Source: Nemertoderma westbladi
Lineage: Eukaryota > Xenacoelomorpha > Nemertodermatida > Nemertodermatidae
Assembly (NCBI GenBank): GCA_032718475.1
Contig: JAUCBJ010008282.1
Coordinates: 1-64,000, forward strand
Reading direction: 5' to 3'
DNA length: 64,000 nucleotides
Within the stretch, counting starts at the first letter, position 1, and each line of letters starts with the position of its first letter. Position numbers and translations under genes: made by a program. The notes below the pieces were generated by a model. The model had not been told where the DNA came from. It did not search any database and saw only the letters and a program-made list of their open reading frames with translations. Positions 1 through 9,059 of this stretch are shown in pieces.

Positions 1-1160
1 CTCCTACCAAATTTCAGATGGAATCTGATGGTTGGTTCTATAATTACACAGCTACTTCTACGATTCTGTCAATTCGCCCGCCTAGCGGCAGACAGGGGAA
101 CTTTAAAGTCTGTCTGTGTGTATAATTTCTACTTAAGCAACGGCGATAACTGCCCGATGAAGACATGGGAACTTGAAAGTCTAACCGTACAGTACATAAA
201 ATATGTTCAAACAAAAATAATGTTTATTAAAATCTACATTATTTTAGTTTTAGGTTAACTGAGGTAAATATTACATTGCAAGTCTTACAAATCATGTTAC
301 TATTCATGTCATTTTTTGAGAAAGTTTGACTGGCCCATTTGATTCAAAATTGATTTATTAAATTAAATGAACGGGACAAGGGCCACCTTTACTATCATAA
401 AGAATGATATGATTTAAATTAAGGGCACAAATATATATCTTTTGCAGTGGCCTTTTGCATCCAAATTGATCTTACCAATAAACTGAGATGAAAAAGGGCC
501 AGAATGAAATACAATGAGCTTAACAGCATTAGGGCCATACTGTAGCGCCATGGAGATATTTATGGACAAGGCTCTTTAGAGCTAGAACATAGTAACGAAT
601 AACGACCATAAGAACTATAAAAGTCCGTCTAGGCATAGAATTTATAATTATGCAATTCTCCTTGTTCACTCCTACCAAATTTCAGATGGAATCTGATGGT
701 TGGTTCTATAATTACACAGCTACTTCTACGATTCTGTCAATACGCCCCCCTAGCGGCAGACAGGGGAACTTTAAAGTCTGTCTGAATTTAGAATTTCTAA
801 ATAAGCAATGCTTGTAGGTGTAGGTCACTCTTACCAAATTTCAAGAAGATATATCAACCATACATAAAATTATGTTCAAACAAAAATAATGCTTATTATT
901 TTTACTTATTATTTTATTTTAGTTTGGTTAACTGTGGTAATTACATTGCAAGTCTTACAATTCATGTTACTATTCATGTCATTTTTTGAGAAAGTTTGAC
1001 TGGCCCATTTGATTCAAAATTGATTTATTAAATTAAATGAACGGGAAAAGGGCCACCTTTACTATCATAAAGAATGAGATGATTTACATTAGGGCCACAA
1101 ATATACATCATTTACAGTGGCCCATTTGCATCCAAATTGATCTTACAAATAAACTGAACT
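1..1160. repeat. Two-copy tandem repeat, period about 665 bp
   Basis: The first 110 bases, starting CTCCTACCAAATTTCAGATG, recur at about 669-785. The block around 300-490 (rich in GGGCCAC and GGCCC words) recurs in the same order around 965-1150. Within each unit the spacing is kept with small indels, so this is a diverged tandem duplication and not two independent insertions. No coding potential is convincing: the short open frames here are only 60-84 codons and are not conserved between copies. The left copy is cut by the window edge, so the array may be longer. Confidence 0.8.
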
Positions 1161-1422
1161 GTAAGAATGAAGAGAAATAAGATAGGGCCATTGAGTTATA
1201 TAGGTACACTATACCTACATATCTCACTTTATAGATATATAAGTTGGCCCTTTCGCTCGTTTTTTCATCTTTATGTATGTATATTAAAATGGTATATGTA
1301 GGAACATATATACACGAGATATGTAGATATACTAATGGCCCTTTTTACTTCCATTCAGTGTTATATAGGTACATAATACCCTTCATTTCAAAGATACATA
1401 TCTATGGCCCTTTAGGCCGAAC

Positions 1423-1459
<37 letters not shown>

Positions 1460-1510
1460 ACAGTAAAAATCTCCACCACCAAACAGCAACAACAATAAAT
1501 TTCACTCACA
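1161..1510. other. AT-rich non-coding stretch with a (TA)n tract
   Basis: The segment holds several degenerate copies of a TATAGGTAC-like word, more GGCCC words like the tandem repeat before it, and a TA dinucleotide tract at about 1428-1456. I see no gene. It lies just beyond the 3' end of the minus-strand polymerase element, whose left boundary I cannot place; no copy of the 7.4-7.6 kb palindrome occurs here. Confidence 0.5.
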
Positions 1511-2092
1511 CTAATTATATTTTACATCAAAAACCCCCACACCAAACAATAATAAATTATTAACCAGTTTGTTGAATATAGGATAATATATATGAAATTT
1601 AAACGGGGAACACATTAATGTACATTTACCAGTGTAGAAACAGCAAACAACAACAATATTATTTATTCTGACTTTACAGTTATTGAATATTTCAGGGTCG
1701 TATGAAATTTCTAGTTTAACATTATCAAATATAACATAAAACCCGATATTGTTTATAAGTAACCTATAAATTACAGTATCGATACTAAAAATATAAGTAC
1801 ACAAATTGATTGATTTAAAAATCAAATTAATGTTTGTTTTTTCTAATATATGCTTTTTCACTTTATTAAAATTATATTTTCTACCGAGAATTGTTATTCG
1901 TCCATTTGTAAACATTAATATGGTTGCACCAAATACCTTATATATAAACTGATTAGGTTTGAGTACAATTTTACCATTCAATTGATTTTTTAATTCTTTT
2001 AAATTAAGTCCATAAATAATCTGCTTACAACTTATATTTTTATTTACTATTTGATAATTCATCATCAACACCATCGTCTTTTGGTTCTTCAT
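1511..2092 (-). CDS. TATA-binding-protein-like protein (two-repeat)
   Basis: The 193-codon frame shows two halves that each follow the TBP repeat pattern. Half one (residues about 28-80) has LNLKELKNQL, then PNQFIYKVF, then ATILMFTNGRITILGRK, matching the pattern 'P.RF..vi.Ri......lIF.sGki..tGak'. Half two (about 105-185) has YDPEIFNNCKVRI, then VVVCCFYTGKCTLMC and a closing helix-like YYPIFNKLVNNLL, matching the canonical 'YePElFPgliyR...vlLiF.sGkivltGak' repeat. The length equals a bare TBP core with almost no extension. The open frame overlaps the PolB 3' end by 53 bases; one of the internal Met codons near codons 8-12 may be the real start. TBP-like proteins are known in some large DNA viruses; I do not know of one beside a protein-primed PolB. 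Function as a promoter-binding factor is inferred. Seen by pattern only, with no alignment run. Confidence 0.68.
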   Translation of the reverse strand: MKNQKTMVLMMNYQIVNKNISCKQIIYGLNLKELKNQLNGKIVLKPNQFIYKVFGATILMFTNGRITILGRKYNFNKVKKHILEKTNINLIFKSINLCTYIFSIDTVIYRLLINNIGFYVIFDNVKLEISYDPEIFNNCKVRINNIVVVCCFYTGKCTLMCSPFKFHIYYPIFNKLVNNLLLFGVGVFDVKYN

Positions 2093-3899
2093 AAATTGGT
2101 ATATTTGATATTTTTATAGGTTTTTTGAGGTTTGTTTTATAGTGCCCCCAAGGAAGTGATTGATTTTTATTAACCCAATAAAGTTTATCATCAAAGCTAC
2201 TGAGTGCAAATTTATTTTGCTTTAAGGTATAAATACGATGTAATTTAGATTGAAATCTGTGTATGTTTTTTTTTATTTCTTCATTTGAGTTATATGCTTT
2301 TAAATATTCTTCATGTGTAATATTCGTTTCCACAACAGCTCTTGTAATACCTTTTGCTCTACGAATATTTTTATTATTCCATTCCAAAATTGAATATAAT
2401 TTTGGTCTTAAAAATACTGCTTGTTTAATTTCACGTGAGGCTAGTTCGTCTTTACAGTAATAGAGTCTGGATTTATTTTTATCGCTGTAGAGTGGGTGAT
2501 CCTTAGGGTAATTGGATGTATCTAAAATATTATTTTTAATTAATGCTTTTAAAAAATTATTCTGCGATGTATTATAGTAACAACCTATCAATGAGTCAGT
2601 GTCTGATGCAGCAATTTCAATACGGCAGTTTAATTCTTTCTCAATAGGTAGCAATTTATTGTAATACAGCTCATACATATCCAATTTAGCCAAGTCCAAC
2701 ACAGTGCTACCAATAAATATAGGCTTATCGAGAGTTACAGAGTCTTTCACTAATAAATGTCCCGATAGTGTATTATTGTATATTATAAATTGTTCATGAT
2801 TAATACGATTTACCAATTGATCGCATTTATCGTTGCTATTTGCGATACGAAAGTTACATCGATCTCTTATCTTTTCTATTGATTTGCCAAACAACGAATT
2901 ATTGAGCAATTTCGCGACAGCTGTTTCAATATAACTTTTTGCCAGTCGCCTTTGATTAATATTAAAATCGATGTAATTTTTAAATACAAATTCTTGTTGA
3001 AAAGAATATAATTTATGTAGTTTAGTAACAATTAATCCATGTTTTATATAAAATTTTAACAGTTTCAAATGTAAATGATAAAACTCTTTATCAAATTGCG
3101 TCAGCATGAGTTTTGGTATAGACATTCTATATTTACGGGAGGTACCTCTTTGTATTGACAAGTTATTAAATTGTTCCATCATATAAGGCGAAAGCATTGA
3201 TTCATTTATACTTAAATGCTCAGGGGCTAACGGTAATTGTAATGTTTGATCGTGAATAGCCTTGGGATAATTTAAATCACATATTAAAAAATATCCAGTA
3301 GATCCATCAATGTCTAAATCTACCAAGTACTCGATTAGTTTTTCTGGAATTGCATTCTCTAAATGTTTAATACTTACTTCTTTGAATTGTGAGGTGGGTA
3401 GTTTTTTACTTAAATTCCCAGAATATAAAGAGTTGAAATCAATATTAAAAATATGGCATTCTTCCTTAGTAGAATCATATGTACTTGTACCTGGTATATT
3501 TGATTCTATATAATGCTTTCGACAAAATGAAACACCACCCCTAATTGATTTTTCAAAATCTCTATATGTCTGATAATCCTTTATTAATTCTATTTTACAT
3601 TTATTATATTTTAGCGCGCAATCATAGGTAAATGACGCGATACTACAGTAAAAAACCGCTTCTAAATCGTAATTTTGTTTACAAACATTCCTAAAATTCT
3701 CAAATATATCAGCAAGCAAACAAACATCGAGTTTTAAATAGGCTAAAAGATAATCTTTGAGATTCACACAGTCGAATTCTACCCATGATATTCCCGCAAA
3801 CCTATAATCTTCAATTGTGCATGTTTTTTGACTTAAGTTACTAAAAAAATTATTTATAGACGGCAAACCAGTATCATTAAATTTATTTATATCTGTCAA
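2040..3899 (-). pseudogene. Protein-primed family B DNA polymerase, C-terminal part (Exo III and palm)
   Basis: This 619-codon frame carries the polymerase half of a PolB (DNA_pol_B_2 type). In order: an Exo III-like YLKLDVCLLAD (Y-x3-D) near residue 53; motif A DFNSLYSG near 153; a TPR-like linker region typical of protein-primed enzymes; motif B KLLNNSLFGKS near 333; motif C ASDTDSL near 435; and the KxY-type KLYS near 502. Every catalytic residue I looked for is present. The reading frame differs from the upstream half, and the conserved GVFPYEY word that normally sits just before this point appears in this frame upstream of the nominal start, overlapping the end of the other frame. So a one-base indel near 3,920 splits a single gene. 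It ends 53 bases inside the TBP-like frame. Confidence 0.85.
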
Positions 3900-6099
3900 G
3901 TACTCGTATGGAAATACTCCTTTCCGATTTAATTGTTGAGTTATTCAAGTTTGGATAAAAATATTTCATTTCTTGTAGAGTAATAGGTAAAATTGAGCTT
4001 ATATCATGACTCGCTACATCCTTTGTTGAACACTCAACTAAATTACTTAAAGAAAAGCTTAAAAATTGATATGTGTCTAAGAAACGTAACTCAATTTTCT
4101 TAGAAGTGTTTTTAATTGGGATAAATGCACTCAGTGAAATATATCGTTCTGTATTTCTCGGTATAACCTTTATATCCCAATCTGTGTATTTCTTATCTCT
4201 AAATCCGCTTTGTAATATACAATGTATATCGTAATTGTTGGAATTATGTCCGCAAAGTACATACAGGTATCGTTTCAATGATAAACTTCGGTTACAACTA
4301 TTACAGGCTGCCGCAATATATTTACCTGTAATATGTGAATGATGTCTGTTTTTCCCTACATTATTATTTAAAGTAACATTACAATAAAAACAAAATTTTG
4401 CTTGTTCAAAATTTACAAAATCAATATTAGTAAATGACATAGTTTTATGCGTGTATATTTCTGACCAACAACATAATTCAGTTAAATCAGTATATAATGA
4501 ATCTAAGAAATCTTGAATACAATTATTATTATTTGACTTTACGAATGTTTTCAAATGACATTTTGGAGCATCAATTAATTCAGTATTGGGAACAATTAAA
4601 TAACTCACAGCACACGGTATATGCTCCTGTATAATTTGATTATTAACTGACGGTTGTAAGATACATTCTATATCAAAGTAGGTGACAAACAATGGGGTTA
4701 AGGTTCTATCTAAATTTGTAAAACTAATGTGTGTTCTTTTTTTATTAGGTAGTGTCTCTCGCTGACTTCTTCCTTGGTAGCAGGCGAGACGGTGTCGATG
4801 AAGAACTTCCGCACGAAAAAAATGAGCCAAACACCTTTCGCAATATTTCCTATTCCTGATATGAAGAGCTCTCGTATTCAGCAATCGATTCAAGTTAGTT
4901 ATGGAAACATAATGATTCAGTTTAGGTACATTGTTATTTTTTACTACAAGTAATATATTTAATAACTGTTTATCGGGTGTAATTTTACTAAACGGAGGTT
5001 GTCTTAATATAGATACCGGGGTGCGTTTGTTGTCGTTATTCCAACATAGTAAATTAATTATATATTTTGAATTTTGTTTTTCAAAAAGTTTAATCGCTAA
5101 CTGCCACTCTGTTGGATAATCATTTTTCCCATTGTCAAAAATGAAATGACTCATATAATTTTTGTACGACGAAGTACGCTGTTTGTTGTTTTTCACTTTG
5201 CTACCAAATTTTGCGGATATAATTGCCCATTTAAAACAGTCATTATCAGCCGATTGTACATTTATAACACATCGTTTACCTGATAGAACCTTAGGTAATT
5301 CCATATATCCATGCCCCTTATATAGTAACGACCTACACTTAGATTCAGCTAATTTAATTTCAACCCTTAATAAAGATTTAATACGCCACCCCGAACCACG
5401 TGTGTTAAAGATGGCTATTTTTTGTAATATATTTTCCACCACATACTCAAACCATGTGTCAAAACTTTGCGATGAATCTACAGTATTAATAGCACCACCG
5501 GAAGAATTAAAATAAAAGGTTTCCAATTGCTTACCTTCTGAAAAATGTGATCTGTACATTAATACATTTAGACCTAACCACAGTCTAAGAACATTCATTT
5601 CTTTCAATCTATCTAATATTAACTGAAGAATATTACCTCGAATTTGCGTTAATGCTGTTTCTACATCGGGATAATCTCTAGAAGTTGGGAGGTCGTGGAC
5701 ATAAATTTCAAGACGATTATCGTGAGCTTCTTGTTCCCGCGTAAAAATTGTTGCGCATGTACCAAGAGCCACCCTTAAGTTTTTTCTGGATATTATATTT
5801 TTATGTTGCGCCAATTTACGCTTTGTTGTGTAGTAACATTTCAAGTGACAATCGTGTCGTAGATAATTCTCATATGTATACTCTTTATTACAGGTAGAAC
5901 AAGTCAATTGATAGGTACGGAACTCCATTTCTTTACAACCAGTAGTTGATTCATGTCGTTTACAAATTTCGATGCATGAAGTCACGACATGACACTTAAA
6001 ACAAGAATAACCTTCAAAATGCGAGCATAGGTAGCGTAAATAATTATGTCTAGTTACATTCATATGACAGAATGAACAACATATTGTTATTTTATCCAT
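3883..6099 (-). pseudogene. Protein-primed family B DNA polymerase, N-terminal part (zinc fingers and 3'-5' exonuclease)
   Basis: The 738-codon frame begins with Cys/His clusters (CSFCHMNVTRH; CSTCNKEYTYENYLRHDC) that look like zinc fingers. It then has the long region typical of invertebrate Polinton/adintovirus PolB: NVQSADNDCFKWAI near 280, HYVSITNLNRLL near 395, and a C2H2-like YCERCLAHFFRAEVLHRH near 417. The proofreading exonuclease follows with Exo I YFDIEC near 475 and Exo II NNYDIHC near 628. The Exo III and polymerase motifs continue in the neighbouring frame after an apparent one-base indel, so this copy is probably not translated as one enzyme unless frameshifting occurs. The ATG at 6099 follows an AT-rich spacer with a (TAA)n tract. 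Confidence 0.85.
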
Positions 6100-6114
6100 G
6101 CTGAAGTTTGTTTA

Positions 6115-6143
6115 GATAATAATAATAATAATAATAATAATAA
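6115..6143. repeat. (TAA)n microsatellite
   Basis: About nine perfect TAA/AAT trinucleotide units lie in the 190-base spacer between the polymerase start codon and the end of the 165-codon gene. No promoter is obvious around it. Confidence 0.9.
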
Positions 6144-6290
6144 AATATCTACAAAGATTAAAATAAAATGAAATGAAATGATATTGACTATATCTAAACA
6201 TTTATATGCTAGCGAGTGAAATAATTTTAAACCAATCACCAATCGCTTATGACTATTGGAAACCGCAAAGAGTTTAACTTATGATCAGAT

Positions 6291-6788
6291 TTACATGTTA
6301 GGATAATAATCAGGTTTCCATGGAGAATTAGTAACTGGATCTACTAGAACTGGGTTAACAGCAACTTTCTGTTTCTTTGCAGGTGATGTGTTGGTAAATT
6401 TACTCGATGATCTTGGCTTCCGAGGTAATATTTCAGGAAAGACCTGTTGCGGTTGAGAGCAACTCTCTTCAACATCCGGATTAGGTGATGGGATCTCTAC
6501 GAACGCTTTAGGTTTATCCAAAAGGACAAAACCATCTACATGGGCTTCAGTAAGAGAAACGCCCTCCATCGATTCTTTGAGAAAACTAATATGGGCTTTA
6601 TCATTCAAGTAATGCAACTCAATAGAATTTCCGCCGGCACCTACTTCAGTAGAATTATCGGTGTTGGTGATAATAATTTTTTTATTATTGGTTTTAATCA
6701 TTTTGAGACGGTCTGATAATTGAATGATATTTTTATCAAAAAGATGCTTGTCTGTTTCATCGGCTTGGTTGTCCCACTCTCGCAACAA
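6291..6788 (-). CDS. Hypothetical 165-aa protein of the PolB element
   Basis: I do not recognise this protein. It is hydrophilic: the first 60 residues are Asp/Asn/Lys-rich (LSDRLKMIKTNNKKIIITN), the middle is acidic, and the last third is Pro/Ser-rich with a basic patch (RKPRSSSKF, then PAKKQKV) that resembles a nuclear localisation signal. It ends PWKPDYYPNM. No membrane segment, signal peptide or catalytic motif is visible. It sits 18 bases downstream of the 182-aa gene on the same strand, so the two are probably co-transcribed. A structural or DNA-binding accessory role is possible but not shown. The intact frame in a copy whose polymerase is broken argues that the insertion is fairly recent. 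Confidence 0.6.
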   Translation of the reverse strand: MLREWDNQADETDKHLFDKNIIQLSDRLKMIKTNNKKIIITNTDNSTEVGAGGNSIELHYLNDKAHISFLKESMEGVSLTEAHVDGFVLLDKPKAFVEIPSPNPDVEESCSQPQQVFPEILPRKPRSSSKFTNTSPAKKQKVAVNPVLVDPVTNSPWKPDYYPNM

Positions 6789-6806
6789 AACGGTTAGTTC
6801 CTGTTT

Positions 6807-7355
6807 TCACAAATTGAAACCCGTATAATAGTTAAAACCAATACTATCAGCGTATCTGAGGCTGATTTTCCATAAGCCAACATAGTTGGTTCCTTTAAAA
6901 GCTGTTACAAATCCAATAAACTCTGGATTTGATAATTCAATGTAGAATTGATCGCTAATAATCTCTAGCGGTGGAGAGAGTAATTGCAATAATTTCCCTC
7001 TGTATTGAATTAGAACTTCAGTAAAAGCTTTGTTGAGAACTTTACATTTGCCTTGTTTCTGAACGTAAACATCACCCGATGTGGGGTTGATGGAAATATT
7101 CAAATTTCCCCGCGCAAAACGAAGAGTGGGATATATCCTACCTGGTATAATTGCTGGTCTGGATTGATGTTGGTTGTTGTTGGTTGTTTCTAGAATGTCT
7201 AACAAATAGCGGGTATCTTGATGGGAAAAACAAATTGATTCGTTGTCCTCCTGAGATTCCACAATAAAATACTTGCTGTGAACGACGGTACAAGTATATT
7301 TATTGTAAGTAAATTTCCAGCTATTTGTTGCTCCGGTTTTTTGCGTTAAGGCCAT
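6807..7355 (-). CDS. Hypothetical 182-aa beta-rich protein of the PolB element
   Basis: Unrecognised. The sequence reads as alternating short beta strands with few long helices, with possible internal duplication: YTCTVVHSKYFIVESQ, ISINPTSGDVYVQKQGK and FYIELSNPEFIGFVTAFKG look like three related strand-turn-strand units, each followed by a hydrophobic stretch (RYLLDIL; VLIQYRGKLLQLL; LWKISLRYAD). This could suit a single-stranded-DNA-binding or PC4-like fold, which would fit next to a replicative polymerase, but no signature residue settles it. It is the first gene after the terminal palindrome, whose inner arm carries a TATATATAAG box about 190 bases upstream of the ATG on this strand. Confidence 0.6.
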   Translation of the reverse strand: MALTQKTGATNSWKFTYNKYTCTVVHSKYFIVESQEDNESICFSHQDTRYLLDILETTNNNQHQSRPAIIPGRIYPTLRFARGNLNISINPTSGDVYVQKQGKCKVLNKAFTEVLIQYRGKLLQLLSPPLEIISDQFYIELSNPEFIGFVTAFKGTNYVGLWKISLRYADSIGFNYYTGFNL

Positions 7356-7428
7356 AATAATAATAAATACGAAAAATATTACAAGTGATAAATTTTAAAC
7401 CGTATCGCTGTAATAAATTGACACCATA

Positions 7429-7617
7429 GTTCTCACTCAAAAAATTGTGTATATATAAGTGGCGAGAAACTCACACGAGAGAAAAGATGATACTTAACTT
7501 ATCTAAAATCATTAGGTATCATCTTCGCACTTGTATGAGTTTCTGACCACTTATATATACAACAAGTAAGATAATGAAGAAATTATTAAGGAAATAACAC
7601 AATTTTAGAGTGAGAAC
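7429..7617. repeat. 189-bp nested palindrome (hairpin-type terminus) with paired TATA boxes
   Basis: Three concentric inverted repeats: outer arms GTTCTCACTC (7429) with GAGTGAGAAC (ending 7617), extended by ATTGTGT/ACACAAT; middle arms GTATATATAAGTGG (7449) with CCACTTATATATAC (ending 7560), extended by GAAACTCA/TGAGTTTC; inner arms AAGATGATAC (7484) with GTATCATCTT (ending 7525). A roughly 30-base AT-rich segment at about 7563-7595 on the right side is unpaired. The fold resembles the telomere hairpins of parvoviruses and bidnaviruses. The TATATATAAG box reads outward on both strands. Imperfect 20-bp direct repeats, ATTACAAGTGATRAATTTTA, lie outside it at 7378 and 7657, so an independent palindromic insertion is an alternative. 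Confidence 0.75.
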
Positions 7618-8462
7618 AAAAAAAATTAGATATGGTATCAATATATTACCATGAAGATTACAAGTGATGAATTTTATTAAAAACATTCAGTTATATATAA
7701 ATTTGCGATGTGGCATAGTCAACGTAGAAGAGATGGGACGTGTCATAATCATCGACGAATAAGAAAAGAGATGGGGTGCAATGTGGATGAATGGTTGATT
7801 GGTTGCGTGGATAGGAAATACATGAAAGAATATGAATCATAGGGTTGTGCGTAATAATCAATAATTATTATAATAAAAACGCTCAGTATAATGTTAGTAT
7901 TAGCCTTTCAATATGGCATAGATGCTGTGGGATCGGTTAGGATGATTAACAATGGAAATGTTCGTATACGTGTAGCTGGAACGTGGCGGAATTTAATGTA
8001 TCATAGTGCTGGACTGGTAGGCTGGTTGGTTGGTTGGTTTAGCGACAGACGTCGAGGAGTAGCGGTAGCTAGCGGTGGGTAAATCGTTGAGTTGGCAATC
8101 GATATAATATCGGGTGGGGTATATGCGTGTAGATGGCCACGTTGTTGTTAGTAGTATCATCACATATACAGTATACAGTGGGTGTGGTGGTAGCGTGGCG
8201 AAAAGGTGAATAACCGGTGGGCCAGTTAGTTAGTTAGTTAGTTAGTGGGTAACAGCATTCAGTCAGTCGATCGGTCAGTCGGTCGGTCGATTGAGGTTAG
8301 GCTACGCATAGGTGATAAGCAACGATTGGTTGAAGGCAAGGCAACGACGCGAATCAATACTGTTGGTGACAGATGGTCATTAAACACTGCAATTTAGCAC
8401 CGGAATTTGGCATTTTTAATAGCCCTCCGAGATCTAGCCCATAGCCCAAGCTAGGGAGGAGT
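7618..8462. other. Non-coding DNA with short simple repeats
   Basis: No gene is supported. The stretch holds GGTTGGTTGGTT near 8024, GTTAGTTAGTTAG near 8227, and a CAGTCAGTCGATCGGTCGGTCG-like run near 8260-8290. One 63-codon open frame at 7891-8082 ends in the GGTT repeat and has no recognisable content. It separates the palindrome-ended polymerase element from the non-LTR fragment that follows. Confidence 0.5.
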
Positions 8463-9035
8463 ATGCCGAGGTCTATGTTTCTCCTACTACTGTCAGGTGA
8501 GGACCTTCGAATACGTAAGGGAATGGCATGGGCAGCCTTGAATAGGCTTTCCAGGATTTGGAAGTCACCTAGAATTAATCGGAAACTTAAGGTCCGATTA
8601 TTTAGAGCAGCAGTAGTTCCAGTACTCCTCTACGGGAGTCCATGCTGGGCTCTAACTGCTGAGGACACCAAATCTCTGGATGGCACATTCACAAGAATGC
8701 TACGCTGGGTACATTGTGTCAAGTACAATGCACACATCTCCAACCAAACACTATATAACATTGGAGGTGTCTCATTGGTTCCCCCAAGCTTGACACTAGA
8801 ACAAAATCGCCTCCACTTTGCAGGACATTGCTTTCACCGTGAGGACCAGCCAGTGCATAATCTTGTTCTTTGGTTGCCTCATGGAGTGAATAAGCATGGT
8901 GGACAGCCCATGACTTTCTTGAGATGCATCTTAAAGGACACTGGCCTTAAAGATGCGGATGATCTAGCAAATGTCATGGGTGATAGGGAGTTGTGGCGGT
9001 GGAATTTTGTTGACAAGCCGGCACAGCATTCTTAA
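8463..9035 (+). pseudogene. 3' fragment of a non-LTR retrotransposon reverse transcriptase (RTE/CR1-type)
   Basis: The 190-codon frame matches the region after the palm of non-LTR reverse transcriptases: RKGMAWAALNRLSRIWKS, then KVRLFRAAVVPVLLYGSPCW, then the LDGTFTRMLRWV block. It lacks the endonuclease and every RT catalytic motif, so it is a 5'-truncated copy, the usual product of target-primed reverse transcription. The C-terminal part with RLHFAGHCFHRED and the closing WRWNFVDKPA is typical of the ends of such polyproteins. Satellite sequence starts about 30 bases after the stop. Confidence 0.8.
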
Positions 9036-9059
9036 AAATGCAGCTGCAATGCAGCATGC

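Larger units (their letters stand above)
1511..7617 (-). mobile_element. Compact viral-type element with family B DNA polymerase (Polinton/adintovirus/bidnavirus-like)
   Basis: All recognisable genes in this 6.1-kb block lie on the minus strand, in transcription order: a 182-aa protein, a 165-aa protein, a split protein-primed PolB, and a TBP-like protein. The upstream end is a 189-bp nested palindrome. PolB of this type is known from Polintons/Mavericks, adintoviruses and bidnaviruses. No integrase, packaging ATPase, maturation protease or capsid gene is visible, so this is either a truncated Polinton/adintovirus or a small virus-like element of bidnavirus size. Tight packing (gaps under 200 bases, one 53-base overlap) is viral in style. 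One frame change in PolB suggests the copy is an endogenous, decaying one. The left boundary is not defined. Confidence 0.7.
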
